A DNA stretch of 64,000 nt from an uncultured Roseateles sp. (GTDB lineage: Bacteria; Pseudomonadota; Gammaproteobacteria; Burkholderiales; Burkholderiaceae_C): NCBI RefSeq assembly GCF_963422335.1, contig NZ_OY729424.1, positions 5,704,001-5,768,000 on the forward strand, written 5' to 3'. A model generated the notes under the pieces. The model searched no databases. It saw only the letters and a list, made by a program, of their open reading frames with translations, and was not told where the DNA came from. Positions 7,287 to 15,801 of this stretch are shown here, in pieces. The translations under genes were made by a program, and so were the position numbers. How positions within the stretch are numbered: the first letter of the stretch is position 1; the number at the start of each line of letters is the position of its first letter.

Positions 7287-9413
7287 ATGCCCGATACCCT
7301 GACCCAAGACCAGTGGCTCAAGCGCGTGCTCGGCGTGAGCGTGCCGCGTGCCACGCCCAGCCCGACCACCAAGCAGGTGCGCTTCGCTCCCGTGTCCAAG
7401 GAGATCCCCCGGCCCTCGGGCGGCGTGCAGATCACCTCGCAGACCCGGCCACGCTCGGGTGGGCGCATCCAGCCGCCGCCGGTGTTGAAGGCCGACGAGT
7501 TTGCGCTGGAGGGAGGCAAGAAGGGCCAGAAGATCGCGGTGACGCGCAAGCCGGGGGGTGGCACGGTCTACACCGCACCGCCGCCGCCGGTGCGGGAGAT
7601 CACGTTCTCGGGCGGGGGCGCCAAGGGCGCGGCGCTGCCCGGCGCCATCAAGGCGCTGCAGGACAGCGGCGTGCTGCGCGACGCGAAGAAGATTGCCGGG
7701 GCCTCGGTGGGGTCGATGACGGCGGCCCTGATTGCCGCGGGCATCACCTCCGAAGAGTTCACGGCCGTGGCCAATGACGATGCCACCACCGATGCGATCA
7801 CCGAGGGCAGCGGCGGCACCAAGCTGGGTCTGCTGGGCGCCGCACTGAAGAACAAGTTCACCGGCGGCACCCTGAACCCGCTGACCGGCCAGGGTCTGGA
7901 GACGGTGGTTGGCAAGGTGCTGGACGACACGCTGCGCAAGCGCATCCACGAGTACATGATGCAGTGCGAGTCCACCGGCACCAAGCCCGATGATGGCGTG
8001 GCCGAGGTGGCCGAGTTGCTGACCCAGCGCGGGCCCACCTTCATGGACCTGCGCAAGCTGGCCAAGGCGATTCCGGCGGTGAAGGAGGTGGTGATCACCG
8101 GCACCTACACCACCGAGCTGGGTACCGTGGACAAGGCCTCGCAGAAGGGTTTCGAGAACCAGAACGAGACCGGCCAGCTCTATGTGTTCGACGCCGACAG
8201 CGAGCCCGATCTGGCTGTAGCGGTGGCCGTGCACGCCTCTGCCTCGTTCCCGGCGGCGTTCAAGCCGGTGGACATCACCCTGGCGATAGGCCTGAAGGTG
8301 CGCTTCATCGACGGCGGGGTGATGAACAACACGCCGACCTCGTCGAGCATTGGCAATGAACGCGAGCTCGACCCGATTCCCGAGGGCCGCGGCATGACCT
8401 TCGTCTTTGAAGATGAAGGCGGCGCCAGCAAGGACCTGCTGAAGGGCACGGTCGCGCCCACGCAGGGCCTGACCGCCCGGCTGCAGGACTGGTTTGTCGG
8501 CTCCGAGAACGCCGGCGCCGAGTATGCGAAGAACCGCGTGGTGAGCGACCGGCCGGAAGAGATCGTCGAGGTGCCGCTGACGATAGAACCCAAGCAGATG
8601 AAGTGGTACCAGCGCCAGAAGCTGCGGCCCTGGAAGCGCAAGGAAGACCCGGACGCCGATATGCGCGGCGGCACCCTGAACTTCGGCCTGTCGATGGAGG
8701 CCAAGCTGAAGTACCAGGACAAGACCGAGACGGCCACCAACGATCAGATCGACCGCGCCGGGCAGCCGAAGACGCGCGAGTTCGCGTCCGACGCGCAGAT
8801 GTTCGTCTCCATCCCTTTGCCTGAGCTGCAGACCCTGGTCAAGGGCGGCTATGAGGGCGCGGCGCAGGCGCTGGTGTTCCGCGAGCGGGTGGCCACGCTG
8901 CTGGGCACGCTGCAACAGGCGGTGAAGGCCGAGTACGCCAAGGACGACAGCCGCATCGCCAACGTGCTGCAAGACCCGGGGGCCAAATCGGCCATTGCCG
9001 AGTTCGACACGCTGGCGGGCAAGGATGTCGACTTCCAGGGTTATGTGGCACGCGAGATCAACAAGCGCGAGGGCCTCGACAATCTTTTCGCGGCAGCGCG
9101 CCAGGGCGGGCTGAAGAGTGAGGCGCTGGCCGCCACCTACGCCGTCGCCGATGCGGTGAAGGCCCGCAACCAGGCGAAGAACATCCTGAAAGATTTCGTC
9201 TATCCGAAGATGAAGCAGGAGCCCGAGGGCGGCGCCGGCATCGAGACGCTGCGCATCGTCGAAGGGCTGCTGCGCGGCGCGCAGGAGATTGACGACGTCA
9301 ACGGCGCGCTGCAGATCGCCATCGACCACTTTCTCGACAAGCCCGACCACCGCCTGCCCAAACGGGGCCACAAAGAATTCGCGCAGCAGTTGCAGCGGCG
9401 CTTCATCCGCTGA
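7287..9413 (+). CDS. ExoU-like patatin family phospholipase
   Basis: A 708-residue patatin-like phospholipase. The oxyanion loop GGGAKG is at residues 109-114, the nucleophile Ser140 lies in GASVGS, and the catalytic Asp342 lies in FIDGGVMNN. The position of the dyad and total length closely match Pseudomonas ExoU (Ser142, Asp344, 687 residues), a type III secreted phospholipase A2. The first 100 residues are basic and low in structure, as in secreted effectors, with no Sec signal. The C-terminal 300 residues are helical. A CesT-type chaperone gene follows after 21 nt, as spcU follows exoU. Host-cell targeting is inferred; no secretion apparatus lies in this window. Confidence 0.85.
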   Translation: MPDTLTQDQWLKRVLGVSVPRATPSPTTKQVRFAPVSKEIPRPSGGVQITSQTRPRSGGRIQPPPVLKADEFALEGGKKGQKIAVTRKPGGGTVYTAPPPPVREITFSGGGAKGAALPGAIKALQDSGVLRDAKKIAGASVGSMTAALIAAGITSEEFTAVANDDATTDAITEGSGGTKLGLLGAALKNKFTGGTLNPLTGQGLETVVGKVLDDTLRKRIHEYMMQCESTGTKPDDGVAEVAELLTQRGPTFMDLRKLAKAIPAVKEVVITGTYTTELGTVDKASQKGFENQNETGQLYVFDADSEPDLAVAVAVHASASFPAAFKPVDITLAIGLKVRFIDGGVMNNTPTSSSIGNERELDPIPEGRGMTFVFEDEGGASKDLLKGTVAPTQGLTARLQDWFVGSENAGAEYAKNRVVSDRPEEIVEVPLTIEPKQMKWYQRQKLRPWKRKEDPDADMRGGTLNFGLSMEAKLKYQDKTETATNDQIDRAGQPKTREFASDAQMFVSIPLPELQTLVKGGYEGAAQALVFRERVATLLGTLQQAVKAEYAKDDSRIANVLQDPGAKSAIAEFDTLAGKDVDFQGYVAREINKREGLDNLFAAARQGGLKSEALAATYAVADAVKARNQAKNILKDFVYPKMKQEPEGGAGIETLRIVEGLLRGAQEIDDVNGALQIAIDHFLDKPDHRLPKRGHKEFAQQLQRRFIR

Positions 9414-9434
9414 GCCCAGCCAAGGACACACCTC

Positions 9435-9848
9435 ATGTTCAAGAGTACCGAAACCCTCTATGCCGATCTGGCCAAGACGCTGGGCGTTGCCGAGCTGCCG
9501 GCCGACGCCTCGGGCAGCCTGGAGTTGACGATAGGCGAAGACAGCACGGTGATCTTGTTCGCCGAGGACGAGTTCTCGCTGATGCTGGTGGCCCCGGTGA
9601 TGCCGCTGCCGGCCAACCTCGACTACGGTCTGGTGCTGTGGCTGATGCGCCGCAATTTCTACGACAGCCCGCTGGCGCCCTTCCGTGTGTCCTGCGACGC
9701 CGCCGGCACCCTGGTGTTGTGGGGCCGCGTGCCTATCGAGGGCATGAGCGGTGCCGCTTTAAGCAGCCTGATCGAGGCGCTGGCCGGCCAGAGCAATCTG
9801 GTGCGTGAAGAACTCGGCTTCGGCGGTGACGCCGCGGCCACCAGCTGA
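9435..9848 (+). CDS. CesT family type III secretion chaperone-like protein
   Basis: A 137-residue acidic protein with the CesT/SycE layout: an N-terminal helix (YADLAKTLGVAELPAD), beta strands (LELTIGEDSTVILFAEDE), the LMLVAPVMPLPAN hinge, and a final helix (LSSLIEALAGQSNLVREEL). Class I chaperones of this fold bind the N-terminal region of one effector as a dimer. Size and location just downstream of an ExoU-like lipase parallel SpcU. AAGGA precedes the ATG. The next gene starts 10 nt after its stop, so the three genes form one operon. Confidence 0.75.
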   Translation: MFKSTETLYADLAKTLGVAELPADASGSLELTIGEDSTVILFAEDEFSLMLVAPVMPLPANLDYGLVLWLMRRNFYDSPLAPFRVSCDAAGTLVLWGRVPIEGMSGAALSSLIEALAGQSNLVREELGFGGDAAATS

Positions 9849-9858
9849 GGCCCGCACC

Positions 9859-11247
9859 ATGGCCGAGAAGCTGACCGAGTCCAGCTGGACCGCCTTCACC
9901 AAGAAGCTGAAGCTCGAACTGGACGACGGCGCGCTCGTCAAGGCGCTGGCCAAGGCCGAGAAGACCGACATCGCCAAACCCGAGCCGCGGCTGGATGCGC
10001 TCGAAGACCTGGTCGAGCTGATCAAGAAGCAGGTCATCGCACTGGCCAAGCGCAAGAAGGAGCTGGGCGACAAGGTCTTCGGCGAGGTCAAGGACAAGCT
10101 CTACGCGCTGCTGGAGGTGGCCGAGGAGCAGCTGAAGCTCGCCGAGGCCGCGATCAGGGCCGCGGCCGACACCGGTGGCGACGAGGAGGAAGACACCCCC
10201 GTCCTGCTGACCAAGAAGATGATTCCGCTGCTGCGCGAGCTGCGCAAGGGCGGCGTGACCATGCACGCGCTGATCTGCACCGCGGGCAAGAACACAGCGC
10301 TCTTGATCATGCGCCGGCCCATCGCCCCTGCCCGGCGCAAGCTGCTGGCCGAGGCGGTGGATGCCAAGGGCGGAGCCAAGTACATCGCCGCCGAATGCAT
10401 GCTGGAAGACAAGGTGCTGACCTTCGTCGTGCAGAGCCAGGCCGCGGGCCTGGCCAAGCGGCTGCGCCAGGCCCTGCTGGACCAGACCGAGATGCGCCTG
10501 AAGGTCAAGGTGCGCGGCGAGGATGGCGAGGATGCGGATGGCGAAGAGGACGGTGGAGACCCGGAGGAGCCGAACGCCGAGCCGGACATTCCGGAAGCAC
10601 CGCCACTACCCTCATCCGTCGAGGAGCCCGATCACGCCGCGGCTTTCAAGGCCCGCCTCGAGGCCTTGCTGCCGAAGCTCAAGTCGGCCCATCCGTCTGC
10701 CGAGGCGGCGCGGCTGAAGGCCAGCGAAGCGGGTGCTGTCTCCCGCAAACGCGAATGGGACAACGCCAACCGCCTGCTCGACGAGGCAGAGGCGTTGCTG
10801 GCCCTGCCAGGCACGTCAGAACCTCCTGCACCCTCAACCAAGCCCGGCATCGCCCCGGCCATCGTCTACACCCAGACCCGCCTGGCCTGGGGCGCCACGC
10901 GCAAGAAGATCCAGGGCGAGCTGCAGAAGCTCGAGAAGGCCATCCTGGAGGCCTACAAGGACCACACGGTGCTGCCCGATGTGGCCAAGGGTGTGCGCAA
11001 GCTCGACCAGGTGCTGGAGGTGTTCGACGAATCGCTGAACGATGCGCTGGACGCCGCGCTCAACAGCGCGGACCCAGAGGTCAAGCAGCGCCATCACGAC
11101 GAGGCGCGCAGCATCATCGCCAAGTACCAGGGCTTTCTGAAGAGCGACGCGATGGTGCAAGAGCTCGACGCCAACCCCTTTGTGCCGATCGCGGTGCAGT
11201 CCACGCTGTCCAGCACCCTGGCGGTGCTGGCATCGAAGATTGGCTAG
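9859..11247 (+). CDS. acidic coiled-coil protein in the ExoU-like operon
   Basis: A 462-residue protein of no family I can name. Residues about 1-110 are charged helices (LIKKQVIALAKRKKELGDKV). A middle domain of about 100 residues (MHALICTAGKNTALLIMRR) resembles an alpha/beta fold. A very acidic linker follows (GEDGEDADGEEDGGDPEE), then a long helical C-terminal half with WGATRKKIQGELQKLEKAI and an ending ELDANPFVPIAVQSTL. There is no signal peptide. The ATG at 9859 follows the chaperone stop by 10 nt. It may be a second effector, a partner of the lipase or an immunity protein. The TAG stop shares CTAG with the convergent cioB stop. Confidence 0.7.
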   Translation: MAEKLTESSWTAFTKKLKLELDDGALVKALAKAEKTDIAKPEPRLDALEDLVELIKKQVIALAKRKKELGDKVFGEVKDKLYALLEVAEEQLKLAEAAIRAAADTGGDEEEDTPVLLTKKMIPLLRELRKGGVTMHALICTAGKNTALLIMRRPIAPARRKLLAEAVDAKGGAKYIAAECMLEDKVLTFVVQSQAAGLAKRLRQALLDQTEMRLKVKVRGEDGEDADGEEDGGDPEEPNAEPDIPEAPPLPSSVEEPDHAAAFKARLEALLPKLKSAHPSAEAARLKASEAGAVSRKREWDNANRLLDEAEALLALPGTSEPPAPSTKPGIAPAIVYTQTRLAWGATRKKIQGELQKLEKAILEAYKDHTVLPDVAKGVRKLDQVLEVFDESLNDALDAALNSADPEVKQRHHDEARSIIAKYQGFLKSDAMVQELDANPFVPIAVQSTLSSTLAVLASKIG

Positions 11248-12239
11248 GCGTACTTCAACTCCGTCGCCTTGCCCCAGAACACCCGGTAGGCAAAGATGGT
11301 GTAGCCGATGATGGCCGGCACGGCCACGGCGCAGCCGACCAGAATGAACTGCAGCGACTCGGTTGCGCTCGCCGCCTGCCACAGGGTCATGCGGTCCATC
11401 ACGACAAACGGGAAGATGCTGTAGGCCAGACCCAGAAAGCCCATCAGGAACACCGTCACCAGCAGGGCGAACGGCAGCCAGCACAGCTTGCCCAGGATGC
11501 GCGAGGAGTTGAGCAGGCCACGCAGCGCCAGCAAGGCCAGCCCGCTCATCAGCGGGATCGGCAGCAGGGCAATGAACTCGGGCAGGCGGAACCATTTTTC
11601 GCGCACCGTGGTGCTGACCCAGGGCGTGGCCAGCGAGATCGCCACCAGGCCCAGGCACATCAGCGGCCAGGCACGCTTGGCCCAGCGCACGGCGTCACGC
11701 TGCAGCTCATGCTCGCCCTTCATGATCAGCCAGCAGGCGCCCATCAGCACGTAGGCCGCGGCCAGCGACAGCGCGATGCAGGCGGCAAACAGCGTGTACT
11801 GCCAGCCGTCCTGGAAGGCGGTGATGTAGCGTGCCAGCATCCAGCCCTGGGACAGCGCGGCAAGACCTGACCCGAGAGTGAACAGCCGGTTCCACAGCCG
11901 CTTGTGCTCGTCGGCCGCCTTGGCGCGGAATTCGAAGGCCACGCCGCGCAGGGTCAGGCCCAGCAGCATGGCCGCCACCGGCAGGTACAAGGCGCCGAGC
12001 ACGATGCCATGGGCCTTGGGGAAGGCGATCAGCATGATGCCCACGCCCAGCACCAGCCAGGTCTCGTTGGCGTCCCAGAAGGGGCCTATCGAGGCCACCA
12101 TGCGGTCCTTGTGCGCGTCGTCGGCGCGGGCCATCAGCATGCCCACGCCGAGGTCATAGCCGTCCAGCACCACATAGGCCAGCATGGCCAGGCCCATCAA
12201 GGCCATGAAGACCAGTGGCAGCCATTCTTGTGCATTCAT
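11244..12239 (-). CDS. cioB: cytochrome bd-type quinol oxidase subunit II (CIO type)
   Basis: A 331-residue membrane protein of the CydB/CioB family with eight to nine hydrophobic helices. The family signature is visible: YVVLDGYDLGVGML near the N-terminus and FWDANETWLVLG. It is the partner of subunit I in the terminal oxidase that oxidises ubiquinol and reduces O2 at high affinity. The start overlaps the subunit I stop by 4 nt (ATGA), so translation is coupled. The end overlaps the convergent coiled-coil gene by 4 nt. cydB is the alternative symbol. Confidence 0.93.
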   Translation of the reverse strand: MNAQEWLPLVFMALMGLAMLAYVVLDGYDLGVGMLMARADDAHKDRMVASIGPFWDANETWLVLGVGIMLIAFPKAHGIVLGALYLPVAAMLLGLTLRGVAFEFRAKAADEHKRLWNRLFTLGSGLAALSQGWMLARYITAFQDGWQYTLFAACIALSLAAAYVLMGACWLIMKGEHELQRDAVRWAKRAWPLMCLGLVAISLATPWVSTTVREKWFRLPEFIALLPIPLMSGLALLALRGLLNSSRILGKLCWLPFALLVTVFLMGFLGLAYSIFPFVVMDRMTLWQAASATESLQFILVGCAVAVPAIIGYTIFAYRVFWGKATELKYA

Positions 12240-13591
12240 GCTGCGACTCCTTGGCCTGCAAGACCTGGCACCGGCGGCTCAGGCAGCGGCGATTTCTCGG
12301 CCATGCGTTTGACCACCATCACGTAGGCGGCGATCAGCAGCACGTACAGCGTGAGATAGGCCGCCAGGGTGCTGGCAATCATCGCCGCCGGCGTCTTGGA
12401 CGCCACATCGGCGGTGCGCAGCAGGCCGTAGACGATGAACGGTTGGCGGCCGATCTCGGTCACATACCAGCCGGCAATCGTGGCCACCCAGCCCGAGAAC
12501 GTCATCAGGCTCAGCGCCCACAGCACCGGGCGCGGCAGCCCCTCTGCCAGCCAGCCGGCCCGGCGATACAGCCACAGGCCCAGCCAGCTCAAGGCCAGCA
12601 TCGCCAGGCCCATGCCCACCATGATGCGAAAGCCGAAGAACAGCGGCGCCACCGGCGGATGCGCGCCCTTGAATTCGTTCAGGCCGCGGATCTCGCCCTG
12701 TGGCTCGTGCGTCAGTATCCAGCTCGCGCCATTGGGCACGCCGAGGGCGAAGCGGTTGCTGCGCGAGGCCTCGTCGGGCCAGGCAAACAGCAGCAGCGGC
12801 GCGCCCTTCTCGGTCTCCCAGACGCCCTCCATCGCAGCGATCTTGGCCGGCTGGTGCTTCAGCGTATTCAGGCCATGCATGTCGCCGACCAGGATCTGCA
12901 GCGGTATCAGCACCGCCCCGGCCGTCAGCCCGACGCGCAGCACCTTGGCCGTGTAGGCCTGTGCCTTGCCCTTGAGCAGCTGCCAGGCGCTGACGCCGGC
13001 CAGCACAAAGGACACGGTGAGCCCGGAGGCCAGCAGCACATGGGCCAGACGGTAGGGGAAGGAAGGATTGAACAGCACGGCCAGCCAGCTGGTGGCATGG
13101 AACTCGCCGTTGATGATCTCGTAGCCGGCCGGAGTCTGCATCCAGGAGTTCAGGCTCAGTATCCAGAAGGCGCTCATCGTCGTGCCGAAGGCGACCATGA
13201 AGGTGGCCAGCAGATGCACCCGCTCGCTGACCCGACCGTGGCCGAACAGCATCACGCCCAGGAAAGTGGCCTCCAGGAAGAAGGCCGTCAGCACCTCGTA
13301 GCCCAGCAGCGGGCCGGCGATATTGCCCACCTTTTCCATATAGCCCGGCCAGTTGGTGCCGAACTGGAAGCTCATCGTGATGCCGCTGACGACACCCAAG
13401 GCAAAGGTCAGCGCGAACACCTTGGTCCAGAAGCGGTAGGCCTGCAGCCAGGCGTCGTGACCGCTGCGCAGCCAGCGCCAGCGGAAGAACAGCAGGGCCC
13501 AGCCCAGCGCGATGCTGATGGTCGGAAACAGGATGTGGAAACTGATGTTGGCGCCGAACTGGGCGCGGGCGAGAAGCAGGGGGTCGAGCAT
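12236..13591 (-). CDS. cioA: cytochrome bd-type quinol oxidase subunit I (CIO type)
   Basis: A 451-residue haem-bearing subunit. It has the N-terminal RAQFGANISFHILFP with the conserved haem-ligand His, the SFQFGTNWPGY segment, a His in FPYRLAHVLLAS, and GFRIMVGMG carrying the probable haem b558 Met ligand. The periplasmic Q-loop is short, as in cyanide-insensitive oxidases rather than E. coli CydA. It is located in the inner membrane. The gbsR-like gene ends 2 nt upstream, so gbsR-cioA-cioB form one operon. Confidence 0.93.
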   Translation of the reverse strand: MLDPLLLARAQFGANISFHILFPTISIALGWALLFFRWRWLRSGHDAWLQAYRFWTKVFALTFALGVVSGITMSFQFGTNWPGYMEKVGNIAGPLLGYEVLTAFFLEATFLGVMLFGHGRVSERVHLLATFMVAFGTTMSAFWILSLNSWMQTPAGYEIINGEFHATSWLAVLFNPSFPYRLAHVLLASGLTVSFVLAGVSAWQLLKGKAQAYTAKVLRVGLTAGAVLIPLQILVGDMHGLNTLKHQPAKIAAMEGVWETEKGAPLLLFAWPDEASRSNRFALGVPNGASWILTHEPQGEIRGLNEFKGAHPPVAPLFFGFRIMVGMGLAMLALSWLGLWLYRRAGWLAEGLPRPVLWALSLMTFSGWVATIAGWYVTEIGRQPFIVYGLLRTADVASKTPAAMIASTLAAYLTLYVLLIAAYVMVVKRMAEKSPLPEPPVPGLAGQGVAA

Positions 13592-13593
13592 GA

Positions 13594-14160
13594 TCAGCTC
13601 CGGTTGCCTACGGCGGCGGCAGGCTTGACCGCGCCGGTGAACTCCAGGAGCTTTTGCACCTTGGCGCCCATCTTCATCAGCTGGGCCAGGGTCTTGGCGT
13701 CCAGCCGCTGCACATCATCGAACCAGGTGGTCATCAGCTCGATCAGGTCATGCATGCTCTTCATGCGCTCCTGGGCAAAGCGGTCTTCCTCGGTGCTGGG
13801 CTCTTCCAGCAGCGCGTTGCGCAGCATGCTCAAGGTCGGCTCGATCTCGCGCCGGCGGCGCTCCTCGGCCAGGGTGCGGAAGATGTCCCAGGCGTCGGAC
13901 GGCGCCTCGAAATACTCGCGCCGGTCGCCGGGCAGATGGCGCAGGCTGACCAGGCGCCAGGCTTGCAGCTCCTTGAGCCCCATGCTCAGGTTGGAGCGGC
14001 TGAACTCCAGCGCCTCGGCGATCTCGTCGGCATTCAGCGGCCGCTGCGAGACATAGATCAGCGCATAGATCTGGCCCACCGTGCGGTTGATGCCCCAGCG
14101 GCTGCCCATCTCGCCGAAGTGGGCGACGAAGCTGCGCACCAACGGACTCATGCCTTGCAT
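13594..14160 (-). CDS. GbsR/MarR family transcriptional regulator
   Basis: A 188-residue winged-HTH protein of the GbsR branch: RSFVAHFGEMGSRWGINRTVGQIYALIY, then PLNADEIAEALEFSRSNLSMGLKEL as the DNA-binding helix pair. It is the first gene of the operon with cioAB, 2 nt before cioA, so it probably controls the oxidase and itself. A perfect 18-bp palindrome 39 nt upstream of its start is the obvious candidate operator. In the minus-strand leader AAAGGAAA precedes the ATG. Confidence 0.88.
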   Translation of the reverse strand: MQGMSPLVRSFVAHFGEMGSRWGINRTVGQIYALIYVSQRPLNADEIAEALEFSRSNLSMGLKELQAWRLVSLRHLPGDRREYFEAPSDAWDIFRTLAEERRRREIEPTLSMLRNALLEEPSTEEDRFAQERMKSMHDLIELMTTWFDDVQRLDAKTLAQLMKMGAKVQKLLEFTGAVKPAAAVGNRS

Positions 14161-14198
14161 ATGCGTTTCCTTTGCCTTGTATCAAATTTGTTGCCTAT

Positions 14199-14216
14199 TT
14201 TCAGTAATTACTGAAA
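14199..14216. promoter_or_regulatory. 18-bp perfect palindrome upstream of gbsR-cioAB
   Basis: TTTCAGTAATTACTGAAA (14199-14216) is perfectly palindromic and lies 39 nt before the gbsR-like start, in the AT-rich divergent region. A MarR/GbsR dimer typically binds such a site. On the minus strand a -10-like GATACA lies about 20 nt downstream of it, so binding would block or steer the promoter. Confidence 0.65.
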
Positions 14217-14282
14217 CTTCGGTATGTTCGGGAATAAAGACCCAGGCGGGGACTGGGGCATTGCGGCCGATGCGGCGGTGCC

Positions 14283-14313
14283 CGGCCTTCGCACACGGTG
14301 GGTGTGAAGGCCG
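14283..14313 (+). promoter_or_regulatory. stable hairpin upstream of the hydrolase gene
   Basis: CGGCCTTCGCACAC (14283-14296) can pair with GTGTGAAGGCCG (14302-14313), with a GC bulge and a small loop. It lies 35 nt before the hydrolase ATG. No T-run follows on either strand, so it does not look like a normal intrinsic terminator. TAGGAT at 14315-14320 could be a -10 element, which would make the repeat an operator. Confidence 0.4.
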
Positions 14314-14347
14314 CTAGGATGAGCGACTGCCAACCCCCTGGTGCGCC

Positions 14348-15214
14348 ATGTTCGATCTGCTGTTTTCCCCCAGACGCCTCGTCCTCGCGGCCGTTTTGGC
14401 CCTCGGTACCGCCCACGCGCAGCAAGCCGTCAGCGTGCCCAGCCTGGAGTTGCGCGGCGGCCAGCCCATCCCGCTGGTCGCCCAATGGTTTGCGGCCGGC
14501 GGCACAGGCCAGAAGCCGGTGATCGTGATGCTGCATGGCTGTGGCGGCCCTTACAACGGCAAAGGCCAGTTGTCTGTACGCACCAAGGACTATGCGGCGC
14601 TGTTCAACCAGGCCGGCTGGCATGCGCTGATGCTGGACTCGCTGACGCCCCGCGGTGAAAAAGAACTGTGCACGCAGAAGAACGGCACCCGTGCCGTGAC
14701 CATGAGCAACCGCCGGCTCGACGCCCTGGGCGCCCTGGAGTGGCTGGCACAGCGGCCCGATGTCGATGCCCGGCGCCTGGTGTTGCTGGGCTGGTCCAAC
14801 GGCGGCAGCACGGTGCTGGCGGCCAGCAATCTGACGGTGGATGCGGTGCGTGCCGCGCCGGTGCGCCCCAAGGCCCTGGTCGCCTTCTACCCCGGCTGCG
14901 AGAGCGATCTGAAGCGCGGCTATGCGCCCAGCGCACCGCTGCTGATGCTGGTCGGTGCGCTGGACGACTGGACGCCGCCTCAGCCCTGCCAGGCCTTGGC
15001 CGAGGCCAGCGCCGAGCCCAGGCCGCTGATCGGCGTGATGCCCGGCGCCTACCACGGCTTCGACGGCGAAGCCCCGCTGCGCCTGCGCACCGATGTGCCC
15101 AATGGCGTGCACCCCGGCCAGGGCGTGCATGTGGGCGGCAACCCGCAGGCCCGGCTGCGTTCACGCGAGCAGCTGATGGCCTTTCTGAACGCTCAGTTGC
15201 AGTCCGCCCCATGA
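14348..15214 (+). CDS. secreted dienelactone hydrolase-like alpha/beta hydrolase
   Basis: A 288-residue serine hydrolase. The signal peptide runs from residue 1 to about 25 (RRLVLAAVLALGTAHA, cleavage before QQ). The oxyanion motif HGCGGPY, the nucleophile elbow GWSNGGS, an acid in GALDDWTPP and a His in YHGFDG complete the triad, as in dienelactone hydrolase family proteins. It is likely periplasmic. The substrate is unknown. Its stop overlaps the next start by 4 nt (ATGA at 15211). Confidence 0.85.
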   Translation: MFDLLFSPRRLVLAAVLALGTAHAQQAVSVPSLELRGGQPIPLVAQWFAAGGTGQKPVIVMLHGCGGPYNGKGQLSVRTKDYAALFNQAGWHALMLDSLTPRGEKELCTQKNGTRAVTMSNRRLDALGALEWLAQRPDVDARRLVLLGWSNGGSTVLAASNLTVDAVRAAPVRPKALVAFYPGCESDLKRGYAPSAPLLMLVGALDDWTPPQPCQALAEASAEPRPLIGVMPGAYHGFDGEAPLRLRTDVPNGVHPGQGVHVGGNPQARLRSREQLMAFLNAQLQSAP

Positions 15215-15801
15215 GCCAAGCGCAGGCCCTGCTGCAGACGCCGCGCCTGCTGCTGCGCGCGCCCACGCCCGACCTGGCGCCCGCGGTGCTGGATTTCTAC
15301 CGGCGCAACGCCACGCACTTCGCCCCCTGGGACCCGCCGCTGCCCGAAGACTTCTACGACCGCGACGCGATCGTCACGCGCCTGCGGGCAGGCGCCGAGG
15401 CCTTCGAGGCCGACAGCGCCTACCGCTACTGGATCACGCCGGCCGGCGAGCCCGAGCGCATCATCGGCCAGTGCCATGTGTCGCAGGTCTCGCGCTACGC
15501 CTTCCAGAGCGCCATGCTGGGTTATGCGCTCGATGCGCAGGCCCAGGGCAAGGGCCTGATGCACGAGGCGTTGAGGGTGCTGGTGGCCGAGATGTTCAGC
15601 ACCCAGGTCTGGCTGCACCGCCTGCAGGCCGCCTACCGGCCGGAGAATCAGCGCAGCGCCCGGGTGCTGGAGCGGCTGGGCTTTGTGACGGAAGGCTTGT
15701 CGAAGAACTATCTGTTCATTGACGGGCGCTGGCGCGACCATGTGCTGACGGCCCTGATCAACCCCAACTGGCCGGCCGAACTGTCGCCGCTGGAAGCCTG
15801 A
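15211..15801 (+). CDS. GNAT family N-acetyltransferase (RimJ/RimL-like)
   Basis: A 196-residue acetyltransferase. The N-terminus LLQTPRLLLRAPTPDLA is typical of RimJ/RimL. The acetyl-CoA loop is YALDAQAQGKGLMHEAL, followed by NQRSARVLERLGFVTEG. It probably acetylates a protein N-terminus or a small amine. It overlaps the hydrolase by 4 nt and abuts the MFS gene (TGA then ATG), so the three genes are coupled. Confidence 0.9.
   Translation: MSQAQALLQTPRLLLRAPTPDLAPAVLDFYRRNATHFAPWDPPLPEDFYDRDAIVTRLRAGAEAFEADSAYRYWITPAGEPERIIGQCHVSQVSRYAFQSAMLGYALDAQAQGKGLMHEALRVLVAEMFSTQVWLHRLQAAYRPENQRSARVLERLGFVTEGLSKNYLFIDGRWRDHVLTALINPNWPAELSPLEA

Noticed and set aside
7221..9431. A 736-codon minus-strand open frame
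   Set aside because: Antisense to the ExoU-like lipase; Leu/Gly/Arg-rich shadow.
7287..11247. A local type III secretion apparatus
   Set aside because: No structural or export genes of such a system occur anywhere in the window; only effector- and chaperone-like genes are seen.
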